Shown piece by piece: positions 34,284 to 44,110 of a DNA stretch of 64,000 bases. Source of the stretch: Neoceratodus forsteri (taxonomy: Eukaryota > Chordata > Ceratodontiformes > Ceratodontidae); the NCBI GenBank assembly GCA_016271365.2, contig CM028129.1, forward strand, positions 432,084,501-432,148,500. The letters run 5' to 3'. The notes below the pieces were generated by a model. That model had not been told where the DNA came from. It did not search any database and worked only from the letters and a program-made list of their open reading frames with translations. How positions within the stretch are numbered: position 1 is the first letter of the stretch; every line of letters starts with the position of its first letter. A program made the position numbers and the translations under genes.

Positions 34284-34858
34284 GCCACATGTACACAGTA
34301 TCTGTCTGATCTGTTTTCGGCTCTTACCATTGCCCCATCAGCCAAAGATTAGCACTTCACCAACCCTGGCCTTTCCCATCCCCAGCACCCTGCCCTATGA
34401 AGTCCTTTACCTTAGAGTTCCCCCATAACGACTACTGCTCTTTACTGTACCCCCTGTCTTATGCCAACTAGAACTTGGCCTTTGCTTTTGCCCATCGTCA
34501 TACCCCAATGTACATGTCCCCTACTGTCCTTCTGATAATATCCCTTGTCCTACCTAAGTTCCCTATTATTGTCACCCTCTCTCAGTTATTGTTGTCAAAT
34601 TATTATACTGTAATCACCTGCCTCCTACTTGTACCTTCATTGTGTTATACTGCCCATGTATCGCATTTGCCAAGAAATGTCTTGTTGCTTGCTATGTAAC
34701 ATGTATTATAATGTCTATGCATTGTTCCATCACTACTATGTACCTTTTATGCATTATAATGTCTTTGTATTTAATTTGTCCTACCAGGACCTTCTTATAA
34801 ATGAGTGTGCTCAATGGAGTTTTCCTGCAAATAAACTTGAACTTGAACATATCTCCCC

Positions 34859-35008
34859 CTGAGTTCAGTTAAATTAAGACTTCTTGTATTCAAGAGTTAT
34901 GGAATTGCTTAAAGTTCTTATGGGTGGTGGATTTACTGTCACTCAACATATTTTACTACTATACACCTTATTTTGAGCTTCTGGTTTTTTTAAGCACCAT
35001 CACTACCT
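34859..35008. other. Short AT-rich spacer
   Basis: No feature recognised between the LINE end and the SINE target duplication. Confidence 0.4.
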
Positions 35009-35019
35009 TAAAATCTTAC

Positions 35020-35520
35020 TTTTTTTTGTATGCTCCCATCTCCCCAGCCAACCTACCCTCCCTTCAATCCTCCCAGCCCTGTCACTCTGGGTTCTCTCAG
35101 GGCTTACCGCTCCTGTAGTCCTCCACAGCTTGCCTTGCCAGGTCTGTATACAGATTCTGGGAGGAGCCTGAGTTGCCAGGTGAGGGGCCTGCAGAGGACG
35201 GTGATCATCCTTGCGACAACCAGGGTGTTTTCCCACATTTCAGCTCCATGGGAGCCATGGCATGCAATGACATTATGGCACATGCACCAATGTCTGACAT
35301 GCCTCCTCAACCTCCCAGCTCGGGCTGCCTCTACTCTGGCTTCCACCAGGGGCCAGTTAAGCACCAGGATTTTCCCCAGCCTCCCCCTGGAGGAGGAGGT
35401 CAATCCTACTGATGCTCAATCCTACTCCCCCAGCCAGCCCTCTGACACCCCAGGCTTGCTTCCGAACCTGGGTCATCGGCATTGCAAGCAGTAATGCTAC
35501 TGCTGTGCTGGCAGGCCAGC
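35020..35520 (-). mobile_element. tRNA-headed SINE with an 11-bp target duplication
   Basis: TAAAATCTTAC stands at 35009-35019 and again at 35521-35531. Between them, read on the minus strand, the sequence starts AGCTGGCCTGCCAGCACAGC, has a box-B-like CCCAGGTTCGGAAGC about 50 bp in and ends ATACAAAAAAAA. RNA polymerase III promoter boxes, an A tail and a perfect duplication define a 500-bp SINE moved by LINE machinery. Body sequence is G/C-rich and not known to me. Confidence 0.8.
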
Positions 35521-35544
35521 TAAAATCTTACGGTTTGAAAATTT

Positions 35545-35875
35545 TTTTTTTTTTTATTTAAAATTTGTTAACCAGGTAAACAGCACTTGATCACCTGGCC
35601 CTTTTACAGGCTCAACCCAGAGCTAAAAACATACACTAAACATTAAACATTATAATACAATCAATAATATAACAGTCCAGTTACACACATTCACTATGCA
35701 TATATACAATCACAGAGGCATACTAGTGGTGTATGAATACATATATGTACACAAACCTTTAGTGTTAATAACATAATATCTATATATATAGACAATACAA
35801 TATTAGTATTAAGGAAGAATCTAACACTAAATCAGTCAAACAAAGGTACACTTCATATTCCAGATTTATACATCT
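35545..35875 (-). mobile_element. 5'-truncated L2 LINE tail
   Basis: On the minus strand the end reads GTTTACCTGGTTAACAAATT then TTAAATAAAAAAAAA. It is the same tail family as at 1920-1990, with about 330 bp of 3' UTR. It lies between the SINE and the half snapback element. Confidence 0.7.
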
Positions 35876-36836
35876 TGGGCTGGATATTCCAAACTGCGCC
35901 ATTCTGTGGCGCCAAGCCCTGCGCTGCTCAAAAGTTGCTCAGGGTGTGGATGGGCGATATTCAACGGAGTTGTGCAATTGAGCAACTCCTTTGAATATCG
36001 CCCCCGGCCACAGCCACTGTGCATGGCGCAGTGGAACTTGCACCACTGCAAGTGGTTAGAGTAGAGCATTCAAGATGCGGTGGCACAAATTCCATTGTGC
36101 CATGCGCAAATTTCCGATCTTCAAAAGGTGACATGCAAATGGTGCCATAAGTTATGCAAGGTGCAGGGGGGGCCATTTGCATCTACTTATGGCCCCATTT
36201 GCATGCCATTAGCATGCAGGTGCGCCGATCCCCAACAACTTGCGCCTGGCGCCCTGCCAGGCAGCAGCCGTCGGGGACCGACACCCCCTGCAGCCCGATT
36301 GCAGGCATGAAGTAAATCTCCCTCCCGCCCGACTGGCCCAATCGCGGGCATAACAGTATTAACCCCTCCCCACTGGCTCGATCACGGGCATAACAGTAAT
36401 GAACCTCCAACTGGCCCGATCGCGGGCATAACAGTAATGAACCCCCGACTGGCCCGATCAGGGCATAACAGTATTAAACCCCCACTGGCCTGACAGGCAT
36501 AAGGTCAACCCCCAAAAAGCAATATCCGTGGTGGTTCAGTGGACCATGAAGCCCGATCATGGGCATAAGGTCAAACCCCCAAGTCCACTTTCCGGTGATC
36601 TAGTGGCCTCCACCCCACCCACCCACGGAGCCCCACCACCCGCTCCCCGTCAGCTGGCGGGTGGCAGCACCACCCGCCTGCCACCCCGCCCACCAACTGA
36701 CAGCTCAATAGGCTGCATGCCCATTGGTTCAGAGCAGAGCCATTCGTAGTAGCCCATGTCAGATACAGAAAGTTCAGGATACGTGAATGAATGAATTCAT
36801 TCACAAATCTGGACTGCCTTGTACGGTTTGGGCTGT
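35876..36836. mobile_element. Half copy of the 1.7-kb snapback element
   Basis: The start GGGCTGGATATTCCAAACTG and the block GAGTTGTGCAATTGAGCAAC followed by TCCTTTGAATATCGCCCCC match the left arm at 11323. It contains about seven GCCCGATCxCGGGCATAA repeats (36296-36570), then CCCATTGG and the central palindrome, here GTGAATGAATGAATTCATTC. It stops about 40 bp past the centre, so the right arm is missing. The minisatellite motif differs in detail from that of the full copy. Confidence 0.7.
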
Positions 36837-38251
36837 TAATGTCACATAATGGAAAACAGAGTTGTGTTATGCCTACCTCTACTTGCAATGCTGTCTCGGT
36901 GCAACAATGCTGTACAGCAAGACCACTGCAGCTACAGCAAGTCCCAGCCTCCTAGTGAACGGTGCACTTGCTGACATTCAGCACAACAGGATTCTCTGAT
37001 GAAAGCAGGCTGCTGCTGCAGGGGTCCTGACTCTGACGTGACAATGGCTCGTACTGAAAATGGGGGAAGGGTGGTCTATAGAAATGTCACTATCACACTG
37101 TAGAAGTCTGGGGACTGCACAAACTAAAAGTGTAAACCATATAATGCAACTCTGCTCAGTCCCCTTACTGACTTCAATTCCTGAACATCACAGCCACTGT
37201 AAAAGGATCCTCTAACTGCTGAGTGCCACACTGTCTGCCCACCAATAACCCTGCTGAAGTACTACATGATCTACAGCAAGTCATTCTGGAGCTAAGGGGG
37301 AGATTGAAACCCAAGACAGGGCAGGAGCAACATTCCAAACTAGTCGACTGTCTCTCTGAGATGACAGACACAAAACATGGCAGCATTACCGCTGAGTGAC
37401 AGAATAAATCTTGTAAGGAGCTAGGGGCTGCAGGCATTTTATCACTGTTGAAATGAATGGAGAGTCTTCAGGGATATTTGGAAGGAGATCAGTCAAAAAC
37501 TGGCCATTTCGGGGTGTGAAATGAGGGAGAGAGGTTGAGAACGAGATGCCTCTGACAGACTCCCACTAATAAAAGTATAGTTTTTCCCAGCCTGTCCATG
37601 ATATGACTTAATTGGGGGGAGCCATGCAGTCTTGTGTGGAGCACAGCATGGTACAGTTTCATGTTGAGGCTCTGACAGTTCATGTCGGGCTGCTGGCTCT
37701 AGCCATGGTACTTGGGGGGAATATTGGGCATCACTGCAGCGCTCCTGCTCTACATCTTTGTACTGAGATCAGTGTTGGAATGAAAGGTAAAGCCTTCTCA
37801 TACAAATCACAGGTTCCCAATGCTGAGTGTGTCTTTCAGCATTGTGTCTTGCAGATCAGAGGCAGCCGCAGGGCTTAAGAAAACCAGTGGGAAATAACCA
37901 AATAAGGGACACATCTTACAAAATGGAAATAGCTCAAGAAGCTTGTTGTATCATGAGGAAAGCATGACACCACGATGTCAAAGAGCTGATCAGCTGCTTG
38001 CTGACCGATTTCTTGCAAATGAAAGGGCCAAAGCACTCTCTCATAGGAGTGCTTCAGTCCTTTCCACTACACAAAGTTTCTGCCCAGCAAGCAAGCAATA
38101 GTAGTATCTTGACCAGAGTGCATGGTCATTCATCTGTACTGCTGAGCCCATTGCAGTTTGAGCTGCAATGAGCTCGGCAGTGACATACTTCTAAAATACC
38201 ATATATTGTAACAACATCTTTCTTGCACAAGTGCAAGCAAACATAACACAC
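36837..38251. other. Interior of the inverted-repeat unit, broken coding-like stretch
   Basis: The plus strand from 37250 to 37460 reads AEVLHDLQQVILELRGRLKP and LVDCLSEMTDTKHGS with few stops. The stretch 37690-37760 gives a hydrophobic run (LGGILGITAALLLYIFVLRS), and 37925-38090 gives RADQLLADRFLANERAKALS. Together this could be one decayed protein, with a helical part, a membrane segment and a charged C-terminus. I do not recognise it. Its position next to the right arm makes it a candidate for original cargo of the unit. Confidence 0.3.
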
Positions 38252-39730
38252 ACTGGCAAGAGCCGATAGGGCTGCAGGTGAGGAATTTGGGGGTAAAAAT
38301 ATTGAAAATTACCAAAGTTACGAGCCTGTGTTAGCAAAATGTAATGTAGGCTCATACATTTGTTGTTTTTGCAATATTTTTACACCAAATTTTCAACATA
38401 GCTTTGTTATGACCCTGCCTCATGAACAAGGGCAGAGCAAATGTTCAACTCCTGCCTGAAAAGTGATTTCACACAGGGACTGTGAAATCAAGTTTTGGGA
38501 TGCAAAAAAAAACCAAAACATTTTGGACAGGAGTTGAACAATGACAGCTGTCACATTCATGAGGTGCTGTAAAAAAATGGCTATGTTGAAAATTTGGGAT
38601 AAAAAAACTGAATATTAGCACATTTACGAGCCTGCATTTGCAAAATTCAGTATAGCCTCATAACTTTTTTTTAAATATTTTTACACCAAATTTAGAACAT
38701 AGCCTTCTTATGACCCCACCTCATGAACAAGGGCAGTGAACATTTTCTTCTCCTGCCTGAAAGGTGATTTTGTGCAGGGACCATGAAATCACCTTTTAGG
38801 AAAGATCTGCCTAATGACAGTGCCGTTGTTCATGAGGTAGGGTCCCAAAGAAGGCATGTTGATAATTTGGGCCAAATATATGCAAAAATGCCCAAGTTAT
38901 GCCACTAAGTTCAAATCACCATTGAAATACATTGAACTGCATACCTATTTCTTCAGTTCGTGGTCCGGGCTTTGAAGAGTGAAGATGTGTTTGTGGTCCA
39001 GAGAGGATTACAGCATTGGACCCCCAATGGATAAGTAAGGGCTTAGGGGGATGTGGGAGGCTGCTGAGTGGGAGGGTCGGGTGAGGGATGGTAATGGCAC
39101 AAAAGACATCGATTAATGTTTTATTTCTTTTTACAGGGTAAAAAAAAAAAAAGACTGAGGAATCACCATTGTGACACTTGGGAATTGGGCACCCCCAGTG
39201 TCACTGTTATGTTTTTTGGGGGGTGTGGGGTGGTAAGTGGTTAGAGGGAGGGTCAGGTGGGGGGAAATAGGCATTAGTGAAAAAAAAAAAAAAAAGAAAT
39301 CAGCAGTCACAGCAGAACACAAAACACTCTACCATGATCAAGGTGCCCACTGAACTACTCTGCATATGCGCTAGTGGTCATGTATGCACAGTAGGGTGTG
39401 ATGGCCATCTTGGACATGGAGGAGTGTGCCATGTTCTGCTCTGACCACTGTTTGTTTGTTTTTTAAATTAGAGATATCCCTCCACCCGACCCTCCCTTTT
39501 AGCACTCCCACAGAAGCATAAGAGTGACACTGGGAGAGTCCAATCTCCCAGTGTCACGATCAGGACTGCCAGTTTTTTTTTTCAAATAAAAAATAGTGCA
39601 GTGTGAGCGGAATGCTCCACGGATGCAGAGGCAACTGTGGGGCAACTCCAACATGTTGTTCGGCTGCAAAGAATGCAAGGAATACAGAGTCTTTTTCTGA
39701 AAGCAAGAGGTCTGCAGGGCTCTGCCCACT
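38252..39730 (-). repeat. Right inverted-repeat arm
   Basis: About 1.5 kb, the inverse of the left arm. Only two to three of the 300-bp units are present (CACATTCATGAGGTGCTGT near 38560 and GTTGTTCATGAGGTAGGG near 38826), against five on the left, which explains most of the difference in arm length. The outer part contains the CACCCCCAGTGTCACTGTTA blocks, two short A runs and a local hairpin. Confidence 0.7.
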
Positions 39731-40144
39731 GCAATCCTAAAAATGAAACATTCACTCCTTCTGACTAGACTTAGGCATACACCTAGAAAACACAAAGATT
39801 GGATTAGAAAGAGTTATTTTTGTTAGAGACCAGAACAACACTTAGGTATTTATTTATTTTAAGTTTTACCAGGATAGTTATACTGAGCTGTATCAGCTTG
39901 ATTCCAGATGCATTGTCAGGGGATAGGGAAGAGAGGAGAAGAGAATAAGTACAAAGTACAATATATAGAAAATACAATTCAAGAACAATAAACAATAACG
40001 TGTCAAACAGTAAAATACCTTACAGTAAATTGTGGAATGTGCAAAAGAATTAAAACATTAAGCAACACAACAAAATAAGAAACAGGGAAAAATGATTGAT
40101 ATTAGGGGAGTGGGGTAGTGGTAGTGTCAAAATTGGTGTGTTGC

Positions 40145-41166
40145 GTACAGTTACTGGGTGGTGTCAGATACTGCAAGAGATATATGAGATGGAACACCTT
40201 ATGACTGAGCTAAGAGGTTAAGCACCTCAATTTATGGGGAAATGGCAAACCTAGTTACAATATAATATGAATCTTGATGAATCTTTTGTACCATAAAATT
40301 GTCATTATAACCGGGATTTGCTCAATTTCTCTTTGTATGTGGTTTGAATGAGAAAGATACTGCTCTTGAATACAAAGGTATTGGGTAAGACTAAGGTTCA
40401 TAGTGTTAGGCTGGAGGCTTATATAAAGTTTATGTTTTAAAGTATAGCCTACTGCTGGCCCTGTGGCACTGAGGGTTGAGGCACTGGACACCACATCTCA
40501 TGCCACGCTGGAGACCTGGGTTCGGGAATGGACTCGGACCATCAGGGGTTGGCAGGGGAGAGGGAGGATCGAGAGTCCCATTACTGCTCTCCTTCCTCTG
40601 GGTTGGGCGGGTGGAATCGCATCGCTCTGCAGTGGCAACTGGCAGTGGCCAGGGGCACTACGAGTAGCATGCACAGTTGAGGGCTGGAGTACGGTGGGCA
40701 TCGGCACATAAGTGCACTGACGCCATTGCACGACCAGCTCCGAGGAAGGTAAAAATGGTGGAAAATTGTGGGGCAATCGTGGTGGCTGATGGGCGTGCCC
40801 TGCACCCCTGGACATGAGAGGTGTGCCCCCAGGTATTAGGATCCATGTCCCCTGGGGGTGGGAGTCTCTGCATGCAGGCCTGCATGGAGGAGAGTGTGTC
40901 ACTGGCCAGACCAGGTCCAGGATGCGGGTGCTGGTGGCAGACGACTGGCCACCCAATCCACAGTAGGGTGCGAAAAACAAAGTTGTGATAAAAAAATAAA
41001 ATATAGCCTACCAGGTGAATATTGGAACATGTATGTTACTGAAGTAGCGGTACAAGAAGTATTTGTGAACAAATCCAATTTGTTTTTTCTATATTCACAT
41101 GGTGTAGATATTGCTGTACCTGTAGCTGACTGACTCAATAAAATACTTTAAATTTAAAAAAAGAAC
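40145..41166 (+). mobile_element. Poly(A) retrocopy with an 11-bp target duplication
   Basis: TGGTGTGTTGC lies at 40134-40144 and 41167-41177. The insert ends with AATAAAATACTTTAAATTT and AAAAAAAG, a LINE-1-type polyadenylated 3' end with an AATAAA signal. After removal of the nested SINE it is about 460 bp, non-coding, probably a truncated LINE 3' UTR of unknown family. Confidence 0.75.
40453..41002 (+). mobile_element. tRNA-headed SINE nested in the retrocopy
   Basis: TATAGCCTAC at 40443-40452 and 41003-41012 is a 10-bp target duplication. The head GTGGCACTGAGGGTTGAGGC resembles a tRNA box A and GACCTGGGTTCGGGA, about 45 bp later, a box B. The body is G-rich and the tail reads GATAAAAAAATAAAA. 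It inserted into the retrocopy after the retrocopy had landed in the L2 LINE. Confidence 0.85.
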
Positions 41167-42122
41167 TGGTGTGTTGCAAGTAAATTGGAGTCATCTCCAA
41201 TATCAGAAGCAATTACAGAAGTGAATAGAGAACTTGTGGAGGAAAGATTTCAGAGCAGCAAAGAAAGCAACAGAGTGAATGGAAGGGGAAAAAGAACTCC
41301 CAAACAGAAAGAGAAAGCAACTTGGCCAGCAGTAGATTTAATTTCAGGGTGAGCAAAACAGCTTAGAATTGTTAAGGGAGTAAGAGAAAGAAAGGGGGAA
41401 GGGAAAAGAGGAGAAAAGAAAGATGTGAGGGGAGAGAGCCTCACCAATATTTGGAGATAAAGGAAGCACAGTGTGTAAGGCTCCTGGCATCAAGAGAGGG
41501 GAAGGAGACAGAAGAGTACAGAGTACAATTGTGTGTATGCAGGGATTTGTGCAGGGCAAACCATCCGAAAGAGTGAAGGAGGGGATTCAGTTTAGCTAAA
41601 GTGCACTTTGAAGCAGCACTATAAACAATGTCTCCATAGATGAAATAGAGAGAATCATCTTATTGAGGATTTATCTGCATGCAGGAAGCAGAATTCTTCT
41701 CTTATGTCTGTATACTGCCTCAAGCTTGTGGTGGAGCTTCCTGTGGATAGCATCCACATGAAAAGAAAATTCAAGGTGATGATCCAGCTAGACCCTGAGG
41801 TACTTGAAGTAAGAGACATCTTCACTAGCTGCACCATCAAGGGGAAGGAAGGAAGGAAGGAAGGAGAGAAACAGACTCTAGCAAGTCTTTGCCTGGTGCC
41901 AAAAGTCATAGACACTGTTTTCTTAGCACTGAGGAATAACTGATTTTCAAGGAGTCAGAGCTGGATACTGTTAAAGTCCAGTTGGAGCTGGTTTGTGAGG
42001 TCAGGCACAGAGTAGCCAGAGGAAAAGAGTACCTTATCATCTGCATACATATGGATACAGAGAAGCAGGCATTGGGGAGGCCATTTAGAAAAATGGAGAA
42101 AAGAACTGGGCCAAGGACAGAC

Positions 42123-43007
42123 TGTGGAGGGGTTGTGGGATAACAGGTGGACCAGACACTGAACTTCAAGTTCAACACACAATCTCTGTGTGATGTTTAT
42201 TCAAAATGCAGTAAATAACCTCCAGCAACAGCATATCTCTTCTTCACTACATCAGTTTGTAGCACCAGACTGTGCAAATTCTTTCCTCTGCACTTAGCCA
42301 GTATCTACTGACTCACTGATCTCTGATCTAACTTTTCAGTTGAGATTCAGCCTCTCCTATGTGGGCCTTGTTTGCTTGGGTGGTGGGGGCTCAAATAAAA
42401 AAAAAGCTAAAGACAAAGAAACTCAGTGCAGAAGCATCAAAACAAGGGTTACCCCAAAAGGTATTGACAATAAGCCAAGTTTCAAAGAAACACAACATCA
42501 CACATACTTCCATAATGCAAAGCATCATGGGATATATGCAAATCACCATGCCATTTCAGACTTGTTCAACTTACCACAATTTACATGCATTTTAAATAGT
42601 ACAACTAACTTAATTTCTATAATACAGTCACCTAGTACTGTTTACCTTTATCAGAAACACCTAGTGCCATAGTATTTTCAACATTTACAGGTTTTATACA
42701 CATAAGGTCTATACATTAAAGTATTTTATGACATAGTGCCATTGCATACTAAATCCAACAATGAGGAACACAGCCTGTTGTTTTACATCAGCTTGGAGGT
42801 CACAACAATATCTTCCCTGTACGAGGACCTGAGAGGGAAAAGGAAAATTAAAGAGGACACTACAGCATAGTCAAGAAAGGGAAGGGACGTGGCCAACCTT
42901 ATGGACTAGAAATTGTAAAGAATAGATTAAGCTAAGAAATAGAAGAACTGTTGCAACAGATTTAAGAAAAGGTTGTTCCTCAAGAGTGGCAGGAGCTCCC
43001 TGTCACA
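42123..43007 (-). mobile_element. Solo LTR (885 bp) with a 5-bp target duplication
   Basis: On the minus strand it begins TGTGACAGGGAG at 43007 and ends CCCCTCCACA at 42123, so it has TG...CA termini. The plus-strand pentamer CAGAC flanks it at 42118-42122 and 43008-43012. It interrupts the host LINE exactly within the conserved PQGSVLGP codons; taking out the LTR and one CAGAC brings those codons back together, which independently confirms both borders. No internal retroviral sequence remains, as expected after LTR-LTR recombination. Confidence 0.85.
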
Positions 43008-43297
43008 CAGACCCTTGGGGGATGCCTGAGCTGATAGGGAGTGGGGACAAAGGGAGTCTCCAGTACGGGCAGTTTGCAACCTGCCCTCAAGGTAGGAATG
43101 GAGCCACTCAACTAAGGAAACTGAGAGTCCAGCAGTCTTAAGCTTGTCCAAAAGAATGGAGTGGGCTCCAGTGTTGAAAGCTTTGGCTAAATTGACAAAA
43201 ATGGTGATGGTGACAAGGCCCTGATCCATGCCAGAGAGGATAGTATCAGTGAGCCGGAGGAGGGAGGTGGAAGTAATGTGCTCACTGTACATGATGT

Positions 43298-43386
43298 GTT
43301 GTATTTCTCCCAGGTCATACCTAAAAATAGACATCTGTTTGCCTAGTGTACCTCACCCGGTTAACAAAAGCTAAATAAATAAAATA
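43298..43386 (+). mobile_element. Tiny L2 tail fragment
   Basis: GTACCTCACCCGGTTAACAA then AAGCTAAATAAATAAAATAA is the common L2 tail in plus orientation, about 90 bp, inserted in the minus-strand L2 RT between the IKAHS and TSLLRL codons. Confidence 0.65.
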
Positions 43387-43555
43387 AGTGGAGTGTGCTT
43401 TTATAAAGCCAGACTGGAAAGGAATGAAGAAAGAGGTTGTGTCAAGAAAAGAAGAGAGTTATGAGAGGACAAGATGTTCCTGGAGTTTAGCCAGAGTTGG
43501 AAGGAGAAAGATAGGTCAAAAGTTACTAGGGGAAGAGAGATCTCCCCTTAGGACT

Positions 43556-43784
43556 TAACACTTAAGTTATGCACTTAACAGCCCAGTACTGCTGCAGACA
43601 AGACAGTAAGTCAGGGTACCTGGTCAACATGTAGCATGGATTATACCATTTTATTATCCACGCAGCAAAAATAGTGATCAGCAATACAGCTACAGGGATA
43701 GTATAGCACAGGTACATTAGCACTACCCTTGTAGCTGTTGTCCATGGAAAGACAGGATAAAGGCTCCACTGCATGGTGAGCTGC
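43556..43784. other. No recognisable gene
   Basis: A minus-strand frame (43798-43562) has a hydrophobic stretch, TIPVAVLLITIFAAWIIKW, but no other support. It could be a fragment of an element-encoded membrane protein or chance. Confidence 0.3.
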
Positions 43785-44110
43785 CAAGCACCTGCCATGG
43801 CACAAAGGGTAGGGCCACAGGCAGAAGAGGGTGGTGGAATGTTGGTGGACTGGGATTTGATTCCCGGTCCTGGTACTTTTGTCTTTTTCCTTTTTCATTT
43901 ATTCCCCTCCTGACTTTCCTTTCTAATTTGTCCACCTCCCCACTCTGCACTTTTTGCCCCCAACCCCGGTTGTCATACTTTGCTCCCTTCCCTCTGACAT
44001 GCCCCCAACAATCCCCAGGGTTTCTCCCCATCCCTGAGTTGTCTCCCCCCTTGAGGTGATTATATTTAGTTGGGGGGGGGCTTTTGTGGTGCGCCGATGC
44101 ACCCTGCAAA
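43785..44110 (+). mobile_element. Probable tRNA-headed SINE
   Basis: CATGGCACAAAGGGTAGGGC near 43796 resembles a box A and GGGATTTGATTCCCGGTCC near 43852 a good box B, at tRNA-like spacing. The head resembles that of the SINE at 40453 (TGGCAC, then AGGGT, then GGC). Tail and target duplication are not identified, so borders are approximate. Confidence 0.5.

Larger units (their letters stand above)
30400..34858 (+). mobile_element. L2-clade LINE, degraded, with two nested insertions
   Basis: One element in plus orientation: endonuclease (30700-31400), linker, reverse transcriptase (32343-34283), a 3' UTR rich in T and C, and an end near GCAAATAAACTTGAACTTG at 34829-34847. A foldback (about 31975-32345) sits between endonuclease and RT, and a minus-strand LINE tail (32872-33135) splits the RT. 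The tail differs from the TTAACCAGGTAA-type tail of the other L2 copies, so it is a separate L2 family. Confidence 0.75.
26344..39730. mobile_element. 13.4-kb unit bounded by long inverted repeats
   Basis: The left outer end AGTGGGCAGAG at 26344 pairs with CTCTGCCCACT at 39720-39730. Similarity continues inwards with gaps through TTCCTTGCATTCTTTGCA, GAACAACATGTTGGAGT, the CCCCAGTGTCACTGTTATG blocks, ACGAACTGAAGAAACAGGTA, and finally CTATCGGCTCTTGCCAG (28945) against CTGGCAAGAGCCGATAG (38253). No transposase belonging to the unit is evident, and no matching flank duplication is seen. The interior carries younger insertions: an L2 LINE, a SINE and half a snapback element. It may be a large foldback DNA transposon or an inverted segmental duplication. 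Confidence 0.6.
39848..43555 (-). mobile_element. L2-clade LINE, 5' truncated, with three nested insertions
   Basis: On the minus strand the element runs from an RT start near 43555 to the tail at 39848-39900 (CTGACAATGCATCTGG, TAAAACTTAAAATAAATA). It is interrupted by a plus-strand LINE tail (43298-43386), a solo LTR (42123-43007) and a retrocopy with a nested SINE (40145-41166). Without these its RT-to-tail distance agrees with the copy at 46000-50740. Confidence 0.75.
41178..43555 (-). pseudogene. L2 LINE reverse transcriptase, minus strand
   Basis: Minus-strand blocks in order: FLLPTLAKLQEHLVLSQLSS and FQSGFIKAHS upstream of 43386; LLRLTDTILSGMDQG, IFVNLAKAFNTG and LLDKLKTAGL at 43265-43130; the GxPQGxV motif split by the solo LTR; VLGPVLFSIFLN near 42110 and MYADDKVLFSS near 42040; and the K-Y-L-x-V block with HVDAIHRKLHHKLEAVYRHK near 41740. 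Several frameshifts and three insertions make it inactive. Family evidence is as for the other L2 copies. Confidence 0.75.

Noticed and set aside
40456..40530. A functional tRNA gene
   Set aside because: Box A and box B are present, but the arms do not form a tRNA cloverleaf with a matching acceptor stem, and the unit has a SINE body, A-rich tail and target duplication.
43562..43798. Minus-strand frame with a membrane-like segment
   Set aside because: Only one hydrophobic run supports it; kept as a note in the gap entry and not called a gene.
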